Notes under the pieces: generated by a model | Database searches by the model: none | The model's input: the letters and a program-made list of their open reading frames with translations, nothing else | Told to the model about the DNA's origin: nothing | Program-made: the position numbers and the translations under genes | Assembly (NCBI GenBank): GCA_009760855.2 | Contig: WPIO01000006.1 | Coordinates: forward strand, 5,806,001 to 5,870,000 | Length of the DNA stretch: 64,000 nt | Direction: 5' to 3' | From: Cristatella mucedo | Lineage: Eukaryota; Bryozoa; Phylactolaemata; Cristatellidae | Shown here: in pieces, positions 9,712 through 19,348 of the stretch | Layout: each line of letters opens with the position of its first letter | Numbering within the stretch: the first letter of the stretch is position 1

Positions 9712-10264
9712 TAATTGTTGTACCTTACTAATTTGTTATCGTCTGCAATACAATATTGGAAATCAAGTCGAGCGAATTGAAGGGGTAAGTGAATTGCTAC
9801 TAGTTCTCTTGCAGCACCTTCTTCAGAGTTTACGAAGTAACCAAGGTGATATTTTTCTTTATCTATCCAAATTCGAGATTTCCATTTTTGAGATAACCTA
9901 TTCCAGCGAACTCCGATATTTTTTAAGAGCAACCACATCTCTTTCTTTTATTTCTACTATTCTTCGAAGAAGTTGCTTCTCTAAGATTGCAAATTCTATT
10001 ATCAGCCCTTTCATTATTTTCAGGGTCCGATTCATTCAAAGGCATATATCCTTTTATTGAAAACCAAGCTAAACGATGGGCAAGATAGTCTTTTCCATCA
10101 ATGCCTATTCGTCTATATCCACCAATTCCAATGCAACCCGCTTCCGAACCGTTTCATTTCCTCATCGATTTGTTCTCCAAAAAAACGCCAGTTTCGGCAT
10201 TATAATCAAGCAATTCCACCACTCTTTCACGAAAAGCCGCTACTTGTCCAACTTTTACATACAT
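9708..10264 (-). pseudogene. HNH homing-type endonuclease with AP2 domain (frameshifted)
   Basis: The minus-strand start at 10264 reads MYVKVGQVAAFRERVVELLD, the usual opening of phage-type HNH endonucleases. Then come GGYRRIGIDGKDYLAHRLAW and DNRICNLREATSSKNSRN, the HNH core with its Arg/Asn signature. The usual acidic-His-Asn catalytic stretch (IDHINGN) reads differently here, so the active site is damaged. After a frameshift near 9940 comes an AP2 DNA-binding domain (GVRWNRLSQKWKSRIW, KYHLGYFVNSEEGAARE). HNH-AP2 proteins are mobile selfish endonucleases of phages and large DNA viruses. At least two frame breaks are present. Identity is strong; activity is excluded as it stands. Confidence 0.87.
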
Positions 10265-10307
10265 TAGTTTTTTTGTCTACTAAACAAAAATAAAATAGTA
10301 TGGAAAG

Positions 10308-11214
<907 letters not shown>

Positions 11215-11395
11215 ACTAATTAATCAATTACTAACCTACACTACTTTCGGTTTTTTCTTTTCACTCTTTTAGTCTCGCTCACTCTTTTTTATTTGTCTCG
11301 TTTCACTTGTCTAGTACTAAGCTGGATCAAGTACTTGACCTGCTGTGCTTGGTGCTCTGCAGATCTTACAACTTGATCAAGTTTTAATCTGAGAT

Positions 11396-11815
11396 TTAGT
11401 CTTGGCTCTCCTTGGTAATATTCTTTTTTGAAACAAAACTGCCATCAAGAAGACCTGTCATTCTAAAGTCGTTTTCAAGTTTTTGGATTAACTCTGCTGG
11501 TCCTGAAAACTTAATGGGTCGATTCTTGTCATTGAAAAACAATGGAGGCATTGTACCAAAATCAATTCGGATACCAATTGCTGATTTTTGGGTTAAGTCA
11601 TAGCCTTCATATTCGAGCTCGGCACAATCTTGAGAAGCAATAGAAGACAAAGCAGGAAGGATTTCAGGAGTAATATACATGTAAGCATTAAAGTAAGTCT
11701 TAGAAACTTTTGATAGCTTCTCTTCAATGTGAACACGAGCAGGCTTTCCCTTAGGAATGATAACTCTTTCGTCATCAAAAACAACGAATTTGCGATCGTA
11801 TGGAGCCACTTCCAT
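11396..11815 (-). CDS. Unknown viral protein, 139 aa, intact
   Basis: A complete frame starts at ATG 11815 (MEVAPYDRKFVVFDDERVI) and is unbroken for 139 codons. It looks like a soluble mixed alpha/beta protein: a beta-rich N-terminus, a central AYMYITPEILPALSSIASQ, and a Lys-rich C-terminus (SKKNITKESQD). No signal peptide or membrane helix is seen, and I recognise no family. A LINE 3' end was inserted about 35 bp upstream of its start. The 180 bp downstream (11215-11395) is T-rich spacer between convergent genes. Confidence 0.55.
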   Translation of the reverse strand: MEVAPYDRKFVVFDDERVIIPKGKPARVHIEEKLSKVSKTYFNAYMYITPEILPALSSIASQDCAELEYEGYDLTQKSAIGIRIDFGTMPPLFFNDKNRPIKFSGPAELIQKLENDFRMTGLLDGSFVSKKNITKESQD

Positions 11816-11849
11816 TTTTTTATGTAGATATTTTTCCTGTTTAATACAT

Positions 11850-12254
11850 TATACCTCGTACAAACCTCAAATCCTTTGGAGACCGTGCATTTAGTTCGTA
11901 TGCTCCCAAAGCCTGGAACTCCCTCCTGACCTGCGTCAGAACATCCCCTGACCTGACCACATTTAAAAGGAACTTAAAAATACACCTATTTAGGACAGCA
12001 TTTAGTGGGTCCCCGTGATTCATCCTTCATGTGCTTATGCGTGTTGACACTGTGCATGCTGCCACTAACCACACTTGCATGCCGACCCTGTGCATGTCAC
12101 CCCTAACCATATTATTCATTTTATTTGTTTTTCAAGCATGATTTTACTTACCATTACATTGCATTTCCCTTTGCAGCGAATCTAAAGCCCCTAGAAAGAG
12201 AGATTAAGTTCTCTGAGGGTGCTTTATCAAGTGCATTATTATTATTATTATTAC
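11850..12254 (+). mobile_element. LINE family A, 3' end (5' truncated)
   Basis: It encodes the last part of the RT ORF (SFGDRAFSSYAPKAWNS, then DLTTFKRNLKIHLFRTAF), then a ~190-bp 3' UTR and the family tail AGAGATTAAGTTCTCTGAGG ending in an ATT repeat. Near-identical copies lie at 33.0, 62.7 and 63.7 kb. It inserted within the viral element. Confidence 0.9.
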
Positions 12255-12640
12255 ACAATTAATTCCATTGTTGTTACGAAGTCTATCAAGCTCATTAGCT
12301 TCAAGAAAATAAGACACCTTGATCCACAGTTTGTTTCGGAATAGTCTAGCAATTGAAAAGTTGAGAAACCAGGAATTAAACCCAAGTACTCTTTTACCTC
12401 TGGCATTGGTACGGCACCAAACGAGTCAAGTAAAAGAATTTCGGAACTTGTTTGGAAACAGAAACCTGGCGACAAGTTTCTCTCTCATTTTTATCAGTGT
12501 TGCAAATAAAAAAAATCAGTTTCTTTAGGTTTCGTTGCTTTTAGTTCATCTCTTGCACATACACTTTTAAAATCTGGGATACCTAGTTCGGAGACATATT
12601 CTATAAGTTTGGTCTCAGTTAGTGCCGAACTTTTGGTTTT
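12251..12640 (-). pseudogene. Unknown viral gene remnant, minus strand
   Basis: Three frames carry segments that look protein-like: ETKLIEYVSELGIPDFKSVC (about 12560-12625), then LSPGFCFQTSSEILLLDSFG or its alternative-frame partner near 12400-12475, then LFRNKLWIKVSYFLEANELD (about 12280-12345). Frequent stops and shifts prevent a clean reading. It lies downstream of the zinc-ribbon gene on the same strand and is cut by the LINE at 12254. No family was recognised. Confidence 0.35.
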
Positions 12641-12667
12641 TTTAAACTGCCAAGCGTTTTCTGCAGT

Positions 12668-12975
12668 TCAAGTAATAGCTCTCTTGTTTTGATGCCGCAC
12701 AAGATTTGCTGCACAAGGTCTTCTATGCGTCAAAACTCGTTTTCCATGTTTTAGCACTCCTTGGCCTCTAGGTTTGCCGTGTGCTAGAACTCCTGCTCCT
12801 GTTTCAGGATCAGGCCGTAGTTTAACAAACTTTGATTTCTTATGTTCGCAGATTTCACAGATTGCTTTAACGATTCCTCGAAGTTCTTTGGGCTTTGAAT
12901 TTCGGAATATTCGATGTGAAGATTGCCTGTGTGCTTTTTACACTTCAAACAGTAAATAATTGCCTCCATTTCCAT
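12668..12975 (-). pseudogene. Zinc-ribbon protein (DUF5679-like), frameshifted
   Basis: Start ATG 12975 reads MEMEAIIYCLKCKKHTGNLH, giving the first CxxC. After a shift near 12895 another frame reads VKAICEICEHKKSKFV, giving the second CxxC. Basic GKPRGQGVLKHGKRVLTHRR and a stop at 12668 follow. Two CxxC knuckles separated by about 30 residues in a very small protein match the zinc-ribbon (DUF5679-type) proteins common in Polintons and large DNA viruses. Its start overlaps the beginning of the divergent ATPase frame, a compact arrangement. Confidence 0.6.
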
Positions 12976-13402
12976 ATAGTACGTCTCTAAAAGTTCTTGC
13001 GTTTAATTTTGGACAAGATTCAGTAGCAGGACACAAAGAACCTTTGCCAAGTGTACCAATTCGTGCTTTAGTAAATGGGTCAAGCGGCTCCGGGAATTCG
13101 CAGATAATAATGAATATTGGATATACTACGGAATGCTCAACTACGATACTTGTACAATAATTGCTTCTAGCATTGACCAAACGTTATACCGTGGCCTCAG
13201 ATCTATGGCAGACAGTACTGCAAAAAGTGCTTATGTTTGAGTTGAGATGGCATTGAACAAATGCCAGAAGTTGACTTGTACAAAAATGCAAGCATACTGT
13301 TGTTCTTGATGATTAATGACAGAAGATCAGATGAAGATCTTGGATTACTTTACGAGAAGAAGAAATAAAGGACTAAACATCTTTTACCTTGCCCAAGGGC
13401 AG
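12960..13402 (+). pseudogene. Polinton FtsK/HerA-type genome-packaging ATPase (broken, 3' end lost)
   Basis: The frame beginning about 12960 reads PSVPIRALVNGSSGSGNS. The Walker A (P-loop) is at 13077-13100, but the catalytic Lys reads Asn. Further pieces in other frames are CTIIASSIDQTLYRGLRSMA (about 13155-13213), a Walker B region around VVLDD (about 13290-13305), and MKILDYFTRRRNKGLNIFYL with the terminal AQ (about 13332-13397), the sensor segment typical of this family. No in-frame ATG is left at the start. A hAT transposon end begins at 13403 and the ATPase C-terminus is not found after it. This enzyme packages DNA into the capsid in relatives. Confidence 0.8.
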
Positions 13403-13735
13403 ACATGGGCAAATTACAGCCCGCGGGCCATAAACGGCCCGTTGGGCTTTTCAATCCGGCCCACCGAACTCGTCCACGTTATTTTATTAAATTAAATTTT
13501 ATTATAAAGACACCTCAATCATTTTACCTAGCTATAATTCCCATCTTTCCCCGGCAGATGGCGCACCCCGAAGACAGTGACCCCTCAGTGTGATGCATTA
13601 CGGTTACTCTCTACTTAATTCTGTCGCTTTGTACTTTCAGCCCTTCAGTAAAAATGAGCGGACCGAAGAAAAGAAAAGTAGACAGTGAGTGCCGAGTGTT
13701 CAATAAAGAGTGGACAACAAAATATTGTCATGTTA
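13403..13735 (+). mobile_element. hAT transposon 5' end with transposase N-terminus (fragment)
   Basis: The sequence from 13403 (CAGACATGGGCAAATTACAG, then CCCGCGGGCC and CGGCCC) has the look of hAT terminal inverted repeats. About 250 bp later an ATG at 13654 begins MSGPKKRKVDSECRVFNKEW, the N-terminus of the GTF2IRD2/ZBED-like hAT-derived protein family. The similarity stops around 13735, where capsid sequence starts. The complementary right-hand repeat was not found. It is a truncated insertion between the ATPase and capsid genes. Confidence 0.75.
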
Positions 13736-15044
13736 ATAATGCTGGTGCTTGGATGTTTAGCTCAACGAAAGTTAGACTTGACGCAAAAGAGATTGAAAGT
13801 CTGGCTTTGCAACAAAGCCCTGGAATGGTTTCAACCCTAATGTGCTTACTAATTTACCCAAACGATGACACTAGAACGGAGGGACCTGCAACGGGGTGGA
13901 AAAAAAGACAAAGCTAGTTCAATAGATGCTATGTATACAGAACACTAAATTATATGTATACGCAACAATAGATGACACGTATACGGGCCATGAAAATTAT
14001 ACGCTGTCCCGTTGCATCTGGAGAGTAACTACTTCGAATAATCGGTTCATTTATCGGAAAGGTCTTACTAGTAATCTTGCTTATAAAAATGGAACGTTTA
14101 GTATTTCGCTGCCGCTTTCTAGGTGGTCCGGATTCAGCGCTGATATGAACAGAATACTCTGCAATATTCATTTTACTCTAGAACTTACTCGTGTAGGAGG
14201 AGCAGACAATGAAGCTATAATGACGAGAGCAACAGGAACAGTAGGTAATACTACTAACACGTTAGCTACAAGAGGGTCGTTTGAATGAGGAGCAGGCGCA
14301 CTTCCAATAAATAACGGCGATGGTGTTTGGAGTAGTTTTAAGATTGCTATGTCAAAAATGAGACTCGTTGTACCATGTGGTACTCCCGCTCTAAGCACTG
14401 AAAGAAGCGTAGCAGAAATCTCAAGCGAACCGGGAAAGAAACTTAAACTGAACTACAGAGCTAGACGTTATGAAAACATGACACTAACTAACTTTAAACA
14501 GGGTTTGAAATAAACTCGTACGTTATCCGTACAGTACTATTAGCAAAGTTAGATGGCTTATCGTTGCAGCACAAAACTTCAACAAATACAATGACTAACA
14601 CAAAATCCTTGTACTCGCAATCAAGGAAACGTTAAGAGCTTCGTTGTATTGGCTAATGGTTGTACTCAGTATCCTTCTTTAGGTAGAAGTAGTGATCACA
14701 AAGATGGAAAGTACTCAACGGAATATCTTGATTTCACGCAATTCGGGAAACAATTCCTAGGCCTTAATAAAGTTACGGAACCTATTGGTGTTACTTACCA
14801 TGAATGGTTAACGATGTATTCAATTCATTTAATTGACTTACAATACAACGATCAAACTTTAAGAAATACTACTAGACTTGATGTTAGTATTGAATTCAAT
14901 CCGCCAATTTCAGCAGGTACAATTGCCATTATTAATTAATTAACGATCTGCGAGAACGCAGCAGAGTTAACGTCTAACGGTAATGGAAGCCAGTTTACCT
15001 GCATGAAAGGATCATGGGTTTATGACAAAACTGATACTGAATAA
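13736..15044 (+). pseudogene. Polinton double-jelly-roll major capsid protein (broken)
   Basis: Frames 13736-13915 and 13926-14288 carry beta-rich sequence, including GTFSISLPLSRWSGFSADMN and CNIHFTLELTRVGGADNEA. This is the conserved Polinton capsid pattern: hydrophobic PLS followed by a GF turn and a L-x-L-x-R strand. After a TGA the same frame continues to SKMRLVVPCGTPALS and LKLNYRARRYENMTLTNF. The C-terminal jelly roll lies in 14649-14939 (VTYHEWLTMYSIHLIDLQYN, RLDVSIEFNPPIS) and reads through one more TAA to 15044. The N-terminus is lost at the hAT junction. At least three breaks. Assignment is by pattern, not by search. Confidence 0.72.
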
Positions 15045-15112
15045 AAATTTTACAAGATATAAAATAGAAAAATGTAATTTTTGTTCAAGGTTCGGAATTT
15101 GGGAAAAATGCA

Positions 15113-15849
15113 ATGACTTTGAACACTGGTGGTTCCGAAGTTTATTCTGTGCTTGGTTCAAGGATGGTGTTTGGTGATCAATGCGAAACAGACATCGAAT
15201 TTATGGTGACGCGCAAACTAAAAAAATATGTATATAATAATTCAGGAAAACAGTTTCCATCGATGCTATTTGGTAAAGTATTTTAGCCAATTGCGGCTAA
15301 ATCCTTAGCAATGAAGTTTAATACAAAGCTTGAAATTGCAAAGGATTGCTTTAGTCGCGATAGTGTTTACAGGTACTAGCCTTGTAGAGCCACCAAATAC
15401 AAGATGGAGTCATTCCGGAGCAGTATCATGCGCAGTGTTTCCTCGGGCTTCATGTTATAGGACTACAAGAAGGTCCTTACTCTGAATTTGAATTTTTAGT
15501 ACCAGGCCTAAACTGCAAAGAGGCACCAGTCGCATACGTTTCCGCCGGAGATGTTTGAACTCCTACAACTCACAAAATTGATATGAGTTCGAGGTGCCCG
15601 ATGTTTATGTTTTTACTAGCAAATGAAATATATTTTGATTTCGAGTTTGACTTGATTAGTAAGTATGGCAGATTTAATAATACAGTTAAATCTGGATTTG
15701 ATATAAAGTTTAACATTAGAAGGTCACTCCAGCAATTCGTTGATGAGCCTGATCCTGATAGAATTGCTAGAATTGTACCAGTTGTTAGAGAAGTGCTTGA
15801 TAGATCTAAATTTTATATAACAAATTATATAGATGAACTGCAAAGTTGA
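15113..15849 (+). pseudogene. Probable minor capsid (penton-like) protein (broken)
   Basis: It starts at ATG 15113 (MTLNTGGSEVYSVLGSRMVF) and reaches TAG 15284. The same frame continues, then shifts to a frame with GLQEGPYSEFEFLVPGLNCK and APVAYVSAGDV. Frame 15583-15849 follows with YFDFEFDLISKYGRFNNT and FDIKFNIRRSLQQFVDEPD. Alternating hydrophobic beta strands and the place directly after the major capsid gene fit the single-jelly-roll penton of Polintons. The family call is inference from position and composition. Confidence 0.4.
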
Positions 15850-16640
15850 TCTTAGTGATTACGTTAAAAGATTTAATGGAAATTTGTTGCCCAATTCTTC
15901 TGCAAATGGAAATCGTTTAATAAATCTTGCTGATCCAGTGAATCAAAGTAATACTGTTACGAAATCTTATGCTGATGCCAATTTTTTAGTTACTGGAAAC
16001 GGGTCCATTAATTTCAAAGGCGTCGCTGCTACTAATGTTGGGTCTGGAGTAAATTGGACAAATGCTGTCAATGCTTCCCAAATTAGAAATTATGTTAGTA
16101 AACCTGGAGCTAAAATGACAGGAGACTTGAATATGAACAGCTTTTCTATTACTTCGGCTTATTGGAAATCTAGCACTACTACTCCAACTGTGCTGCCTGA
16201 TGATTTTTGTGTTGTTTATGGTGGAATGAAACGAGATGTTGTGTTGTATGGTAGCCCTGTGGCAACAACGCTAAATATGAGAAATAATTCGATAATTAAC
16301 GATTGCTGATCCTGTTAATCCCCAGTGACGCTGCAACGAAAAGCTATGTTGACAAAACAGTACAGAAAATGACAGAAGTGATGCAAGTTTCGTTTAATCC
16401 AAGTTCAATGAATTCTATTGTAAAAACTTCACAGCTAATTTTTCATGGACCAATAAGAGTGCTCCATTAAGAATGCTAAGCGTGATAGTTGTTGGTTCGT
16501 CTAATTGTTTTCACCAACCGCCAAGTTCCGATACTACTGCTGTTCCATAGAATACCTACTGACTATTACTGCGTTGATAGTCTAGGTAATTTAAGAGTCA
16601 ATCTTTGGGTCAGCTATGTATTCACTTGAATAACAGAGAT
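15833..16640 (+). pseudogene. Second fibre-like protein with phage-type repeats (broken)
   Basis: An open frame of 158 codons starts at ATG 15833, overlapping the previous gene by 17 bp. It contains the repeat LADPVNQSNTVTKSYAD (15926-15976), then KMTGDLNMNSFSIT, and a frame change near 16300 brings in LADPVNPSDAATKSYVDK-type sequence (about 16305-16355). These are the same phage-tail-fibre repeats seen in the minus-strand gene at 5.3-7.4 kb. The C-terminal ~90 codons (to about 16633) are broken and non-repetitive. A trimeric attachment fibre is a reasonable inference. Confidence 0.65.
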
Positions 16641-16728
16641 GAAACTAAAAAACAACACGTTCTTTTAATTTTGTATCTTTACGCTAACCTTTATTAGTGG
16701 AAACAGTTTTGCAATGATTTTTACTGCT

Positions 16729-17043
16729 TTATGCGCGGCGCACTGGCGATGGTGATAGACTTCCGAGCACCCTTTTTTGATAATGCTTCTTGGCAAGGGA
16801 ATAAGCCTTCATTGGTTTTGATATGGTAAACTGATTCCTAGCATAGTGGCAATCCACGCAAATTGTTATTTTGTTGTTTTGAAGAATAACTGAGTCAAAT
16901 TCTGTTCCTGTTGAATGTAGATCACACAGATTACAACGTAATTCATCTTTTATAGTTGGCCTTCATTTTTTCTTTGCACTTCGGATGGTCGGTTTTGAGT
17001 TATTCTTTTTTCGATAAAGTCTAGGAACAAACTTTGAAACATA
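16729..17043 (-). pseudogene. Small Cys-rich (zinc-ribbon-like) basic protein
   Basis: The minus strand reads, without an ATG at its head, FVPRLYRKKNNSKPTIRSAK, one TGA, then DELRCNLCDLHSTG...ITICVDCHYARN and a Lys/Arg-rich tail ending at TAA 16729-16731. Two CxxC pairs 24 residues apart suggest a zinc-binding knuckle, and the flanks are basic. It sits between the plus-strand fibre and integrase genes, on the opposite strand. One in-frame stop. No named family is claimed. Confidence 0.45.
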
Positions 17044-17079
17044 TATTTATTCTCTGTAGAATGTCATTCTTAACTTTAA

Positions 17080-17918
17080 AAGAGAGGAAAAAAGAACGTA
17101 TGACTCGGATTCAGAGATAAGCCAGGTTTTAAGCCAAAACCAAAAAGTAATTCATCACGGTTTATTTGACACAGAAGTGCCTAAAGAAAGCCATCAAGCA
17201 GATATACTGTATATACCAACTGATTCGGGTTACAGATACGTATTCAGTGTAATTTATGTTGCTAGTAAGTATAAAGACTCGAGAGCACTCAAAACAAAAT
17301 CATCGAAAGAAAAGGCATAAGCGATAGGTGATATTTACTCAAAGGATTTCTCCTTTAGAATGGCCGAAGAAGATAAGAGTAGATCCTGGATCAGAGTTTA
17401 AAGGAGATTTCAAGAAAGAAATGAACAGAGAGGGAACGCGTGTAATAGAAGCGACCAGTAAGAAAAGTGTTGCGTTAGTTGAGAAAATGAATCGAACGAT
17501 AGCAGAAAGAGCTTTGATTGCTCAGTACGGAAAATAAATAGATAGAAAGTCTGAAAAAGGAGATCACACCAGAAACATGATGTGGATTAAGAATCTACTT
17601 ACGATTTTAGATTACCTGAATAATAACATTACGAGAACAACAGGAGAAGAACCAGCGAAATCTATAACAAAAGAAATAGCCACACAAAAGAAACCAGAGT
17701 ACAATAGAAAAGTAGGAAAACAAGGAGAGTCATTAGAACTTGGAACAACTATTGGATATTTACTTGAACCAGGTGAAGGAGAAGACGTAAAAAGAGGAAG
17801 GGCTACTGATCCAATATGGAGTTTGACAAAGCATACGATTGTTAGAATAATGGTAAAGAAAGACTAATCAATTGGATATTTCCTATCCGATATAAAGAGA
17901 AGTTTCTTTAGAGAAGAA
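17080..17918 (+). pseudogene. Polinton retroviral-type integrase (broken)
   Basis: The rve core is recognisable: QADILYIPTDSGYRYVFSVI with the first catalytic Asp (codon 17201-17203); RVDPGSEFKGDF with the second Asp (17382-17384); ALVEKMNRTIAERA with the Glu (17481-17483), 33 codons downstream. Then come a linker and a C-terminal SH3/chromo-like segment: IGYLLEPGEGED, RGRATDPIWS and, after a stop at 17865, GYFLSDIKRSFFREE. This is the typical Polinton integrase layout. The core is split by a stop at about 17319 and a frameshift, and the C-terminus by two stops. The enzyme would join element ends to the host chromosome. Confidence 0.9.
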
Positions 17919-17942
17919 TAGCAAGTAATCAAACAGTAGTAC

Positions 17943-18341
17943 CTACTTTTGAGCAATTTCTATTTCACCCGAGCCTTTAAAAATAGCATCAAATTCTTCT
18001 CTAGTTACGACATCATCAGACAAAGCATCAGTTACCTTTGAGATAAACTTTGCATTTGCGTCTTGAGTTGATCTTTTGCGTTCATCGATTTCAGCAAGAA
18101 CACCGTCAATTGATAACAACATCGTAGTTACTGCTGCGAACACTGGAACAACATTAGATAAATCCGGAACAGAAGGAATAAAAGTACTAGTAATTGTTAC
18201 TCCTAATGATATGGCGATGCTTACAAGTTTCAGAGCATATCTTATTTTTGTTAGATTTGATAGACACAATCTGACTTTAGTATTTTATTGCACAACTTCT
18301 TCATACCTTTGGTTGGCATACTTTTTTCTTAGATCGGACAT
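17943..18341 (-). pseudogene. Membrane protein with one in-frame stop, unrecognised
   Basis: ATG at 18341 (MSDLRKKYANQRYEEVVQ) runs into a TAA at codon 19, then stays open in the same frame to 17943. The rest has two hydrophobic segments (LKLVSIAISLGVTITSTFI and VVPVFAAVTTMLLSIDGVLA) and a charged C-terminal helix (DALSDDVVTREEFDAIFKG). A small two-helix membrane protein is likely. It starts 11 bp after the stop of the 59-aa gene on the same strand, which suggests a compact transcription unit. Confidence 0.5.
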
Positions 18342-18352
18342 CTTTCTATATA

Positions 18353-18532
18353 TTAAGCAATTATTCTATCTTGCGCTTTGAAATACTTAAAAGAGGAAAC
18401 TGGTGTGTTGTATAATGCTTCCATGAATGCGTCAGGAATTTCGTAGAATTTGTCTTTTATTAATAGGCATGAAAGTGTTAAACTTGTTTCACGGCAAGCA
18501 AGGAACGTTTTCAGCATTGATTTCCTGTTCAT
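18353..18532 (-). CDS. Small protein, 59 aa, intact, unrecognised
   Basis: A complete ATG-to-TAA frame on the minus strand (starting MNRKSMLKTFLACRETSLTL, ending FKYFKAQDRIIA). It is basic and Leu/Phe-rich. No family was recognised. It lies between two other short minus-strand frames with gaps of 11 and 79 bp, as in a viral gene string. Confidence 0.45.
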   Translation of the reverse strand: MNRKSMLKTFLACRETSLTLSCLLIKDKFYEIPDAFMEALYNTPVSSFKYFKAQDRIIA

Positions 18533-18611
18533 TTTCTTAACAAATTAAAATTTCATTATTGATCAACTACTTAAAGGAACTTCATATCAGGGCTGCACCG
18601 TGGAAAGAATA

Positions 18612-18752
18612 TCATTTTCCATCATCTTCTTCATATTGTCCTTCTAATTTGTTTATGTCTACTTCGTAGTATAATTCAAATTTCCAACTTGTTTCGTCAT
18701 TGTCACACTCGCAAAATATATGCCTATATATGCAGTGTCCTTTTCGAGTCAT
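18612..18752 (-). CDS. Small acidic Cys-containing protein, 46 aa, intact
   Basis: A complete minus-strand frame starting MTRKGHCIYRHIFCECDND and ending in an acidic GQYEEDDGK. Three Cys and two His in the first third could bind a metal, which is inference. No family was recognised. Confidence 0.4.
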   Translation of the reverse strand: MTRKGHCIYRHIFCECDNDETSWKFELYYEVDINKLEGQYEEDDGK

Positions 18753-18869
18753 TGGTTAAATAGATGTACATGCTTAAAATACATTGTATCCTAGCTATTT
18801 CTGTAATCTTTTCTTCCTTGCTCATATTACCTATCTCTGTTTCTCTCTTCTTTCTGCATTTATCTATGT

Positions 18870-19140
18870 TCCTCATTGCAGAAGAAAATTTTCAGTCGAT
18901 CACTTTTCCTCTAATTCAAGAAATAATATGTGTCCATCTTTTGTTTTGAAAAGTTCATCGAATGGGCAGAATCAATTTTTCTCAGTAATATATTCATTAA
19001 CAACATCGGTAAGATCAGCTGCTCTTGTTGGTACATCTATGAATTTCCCGAAATACTTATATAAAGTGTTATTTACTGCCGCCAATTTACAGCCATCTTT
19101 CCTTGCTTACTCAAAAGCCACTTTGCTTGCCCAAAGATAG
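18870..19140 (-). pseudogene. Remnant of a viral gene, minus strand
   Basis: The minus-strand reading shows NNTLYKYFGKFIDVPTRAAD and LTDVVNEYITEKN, one stop, then FDELFKTKDGHILFLELEEK and further stops. Composition is protein-like. It is the last recognisable coding DNA of the element on the right. No family was recognised. Confidence 0.35.
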
Positions 19141-19217
19141 GCACGACTATACTAGATGAAATTTACTTTTAAATTAATTTGCAAATTATTTACTTTAATA
19201 TGCAATCCTCTGCTGAA

Positions 19218-19348
19218 AGTAGTAGGTAAATGACCAGTATGGAGAGCCGGGGCTCATGTTGTGCGATGAATCTACCGAACGGAATGAGGTAGATGAAGAG
19301 ACACGATACGACAGCCTGTTGATCCATACTGGTCATTTACCTACTACT
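19218..19348. repeat. Perfect 26-bp inverted repeat with 79-bp spacer, near the right edge of the element
   Basis: AGTAGTAGGTAAATGACCAG plus TATGGA (19218-19243) is exactly complementary to 19323-19348, which ends CTACTACT. The outer ends read AG and CT, the kind of end expected for a Polinton terminus. No matching copy was found at the left, and no 6-bp target duplication is evident around it. It may be a rearranged terminal repeat or an unrelated foldback. Confidence 0.9.
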
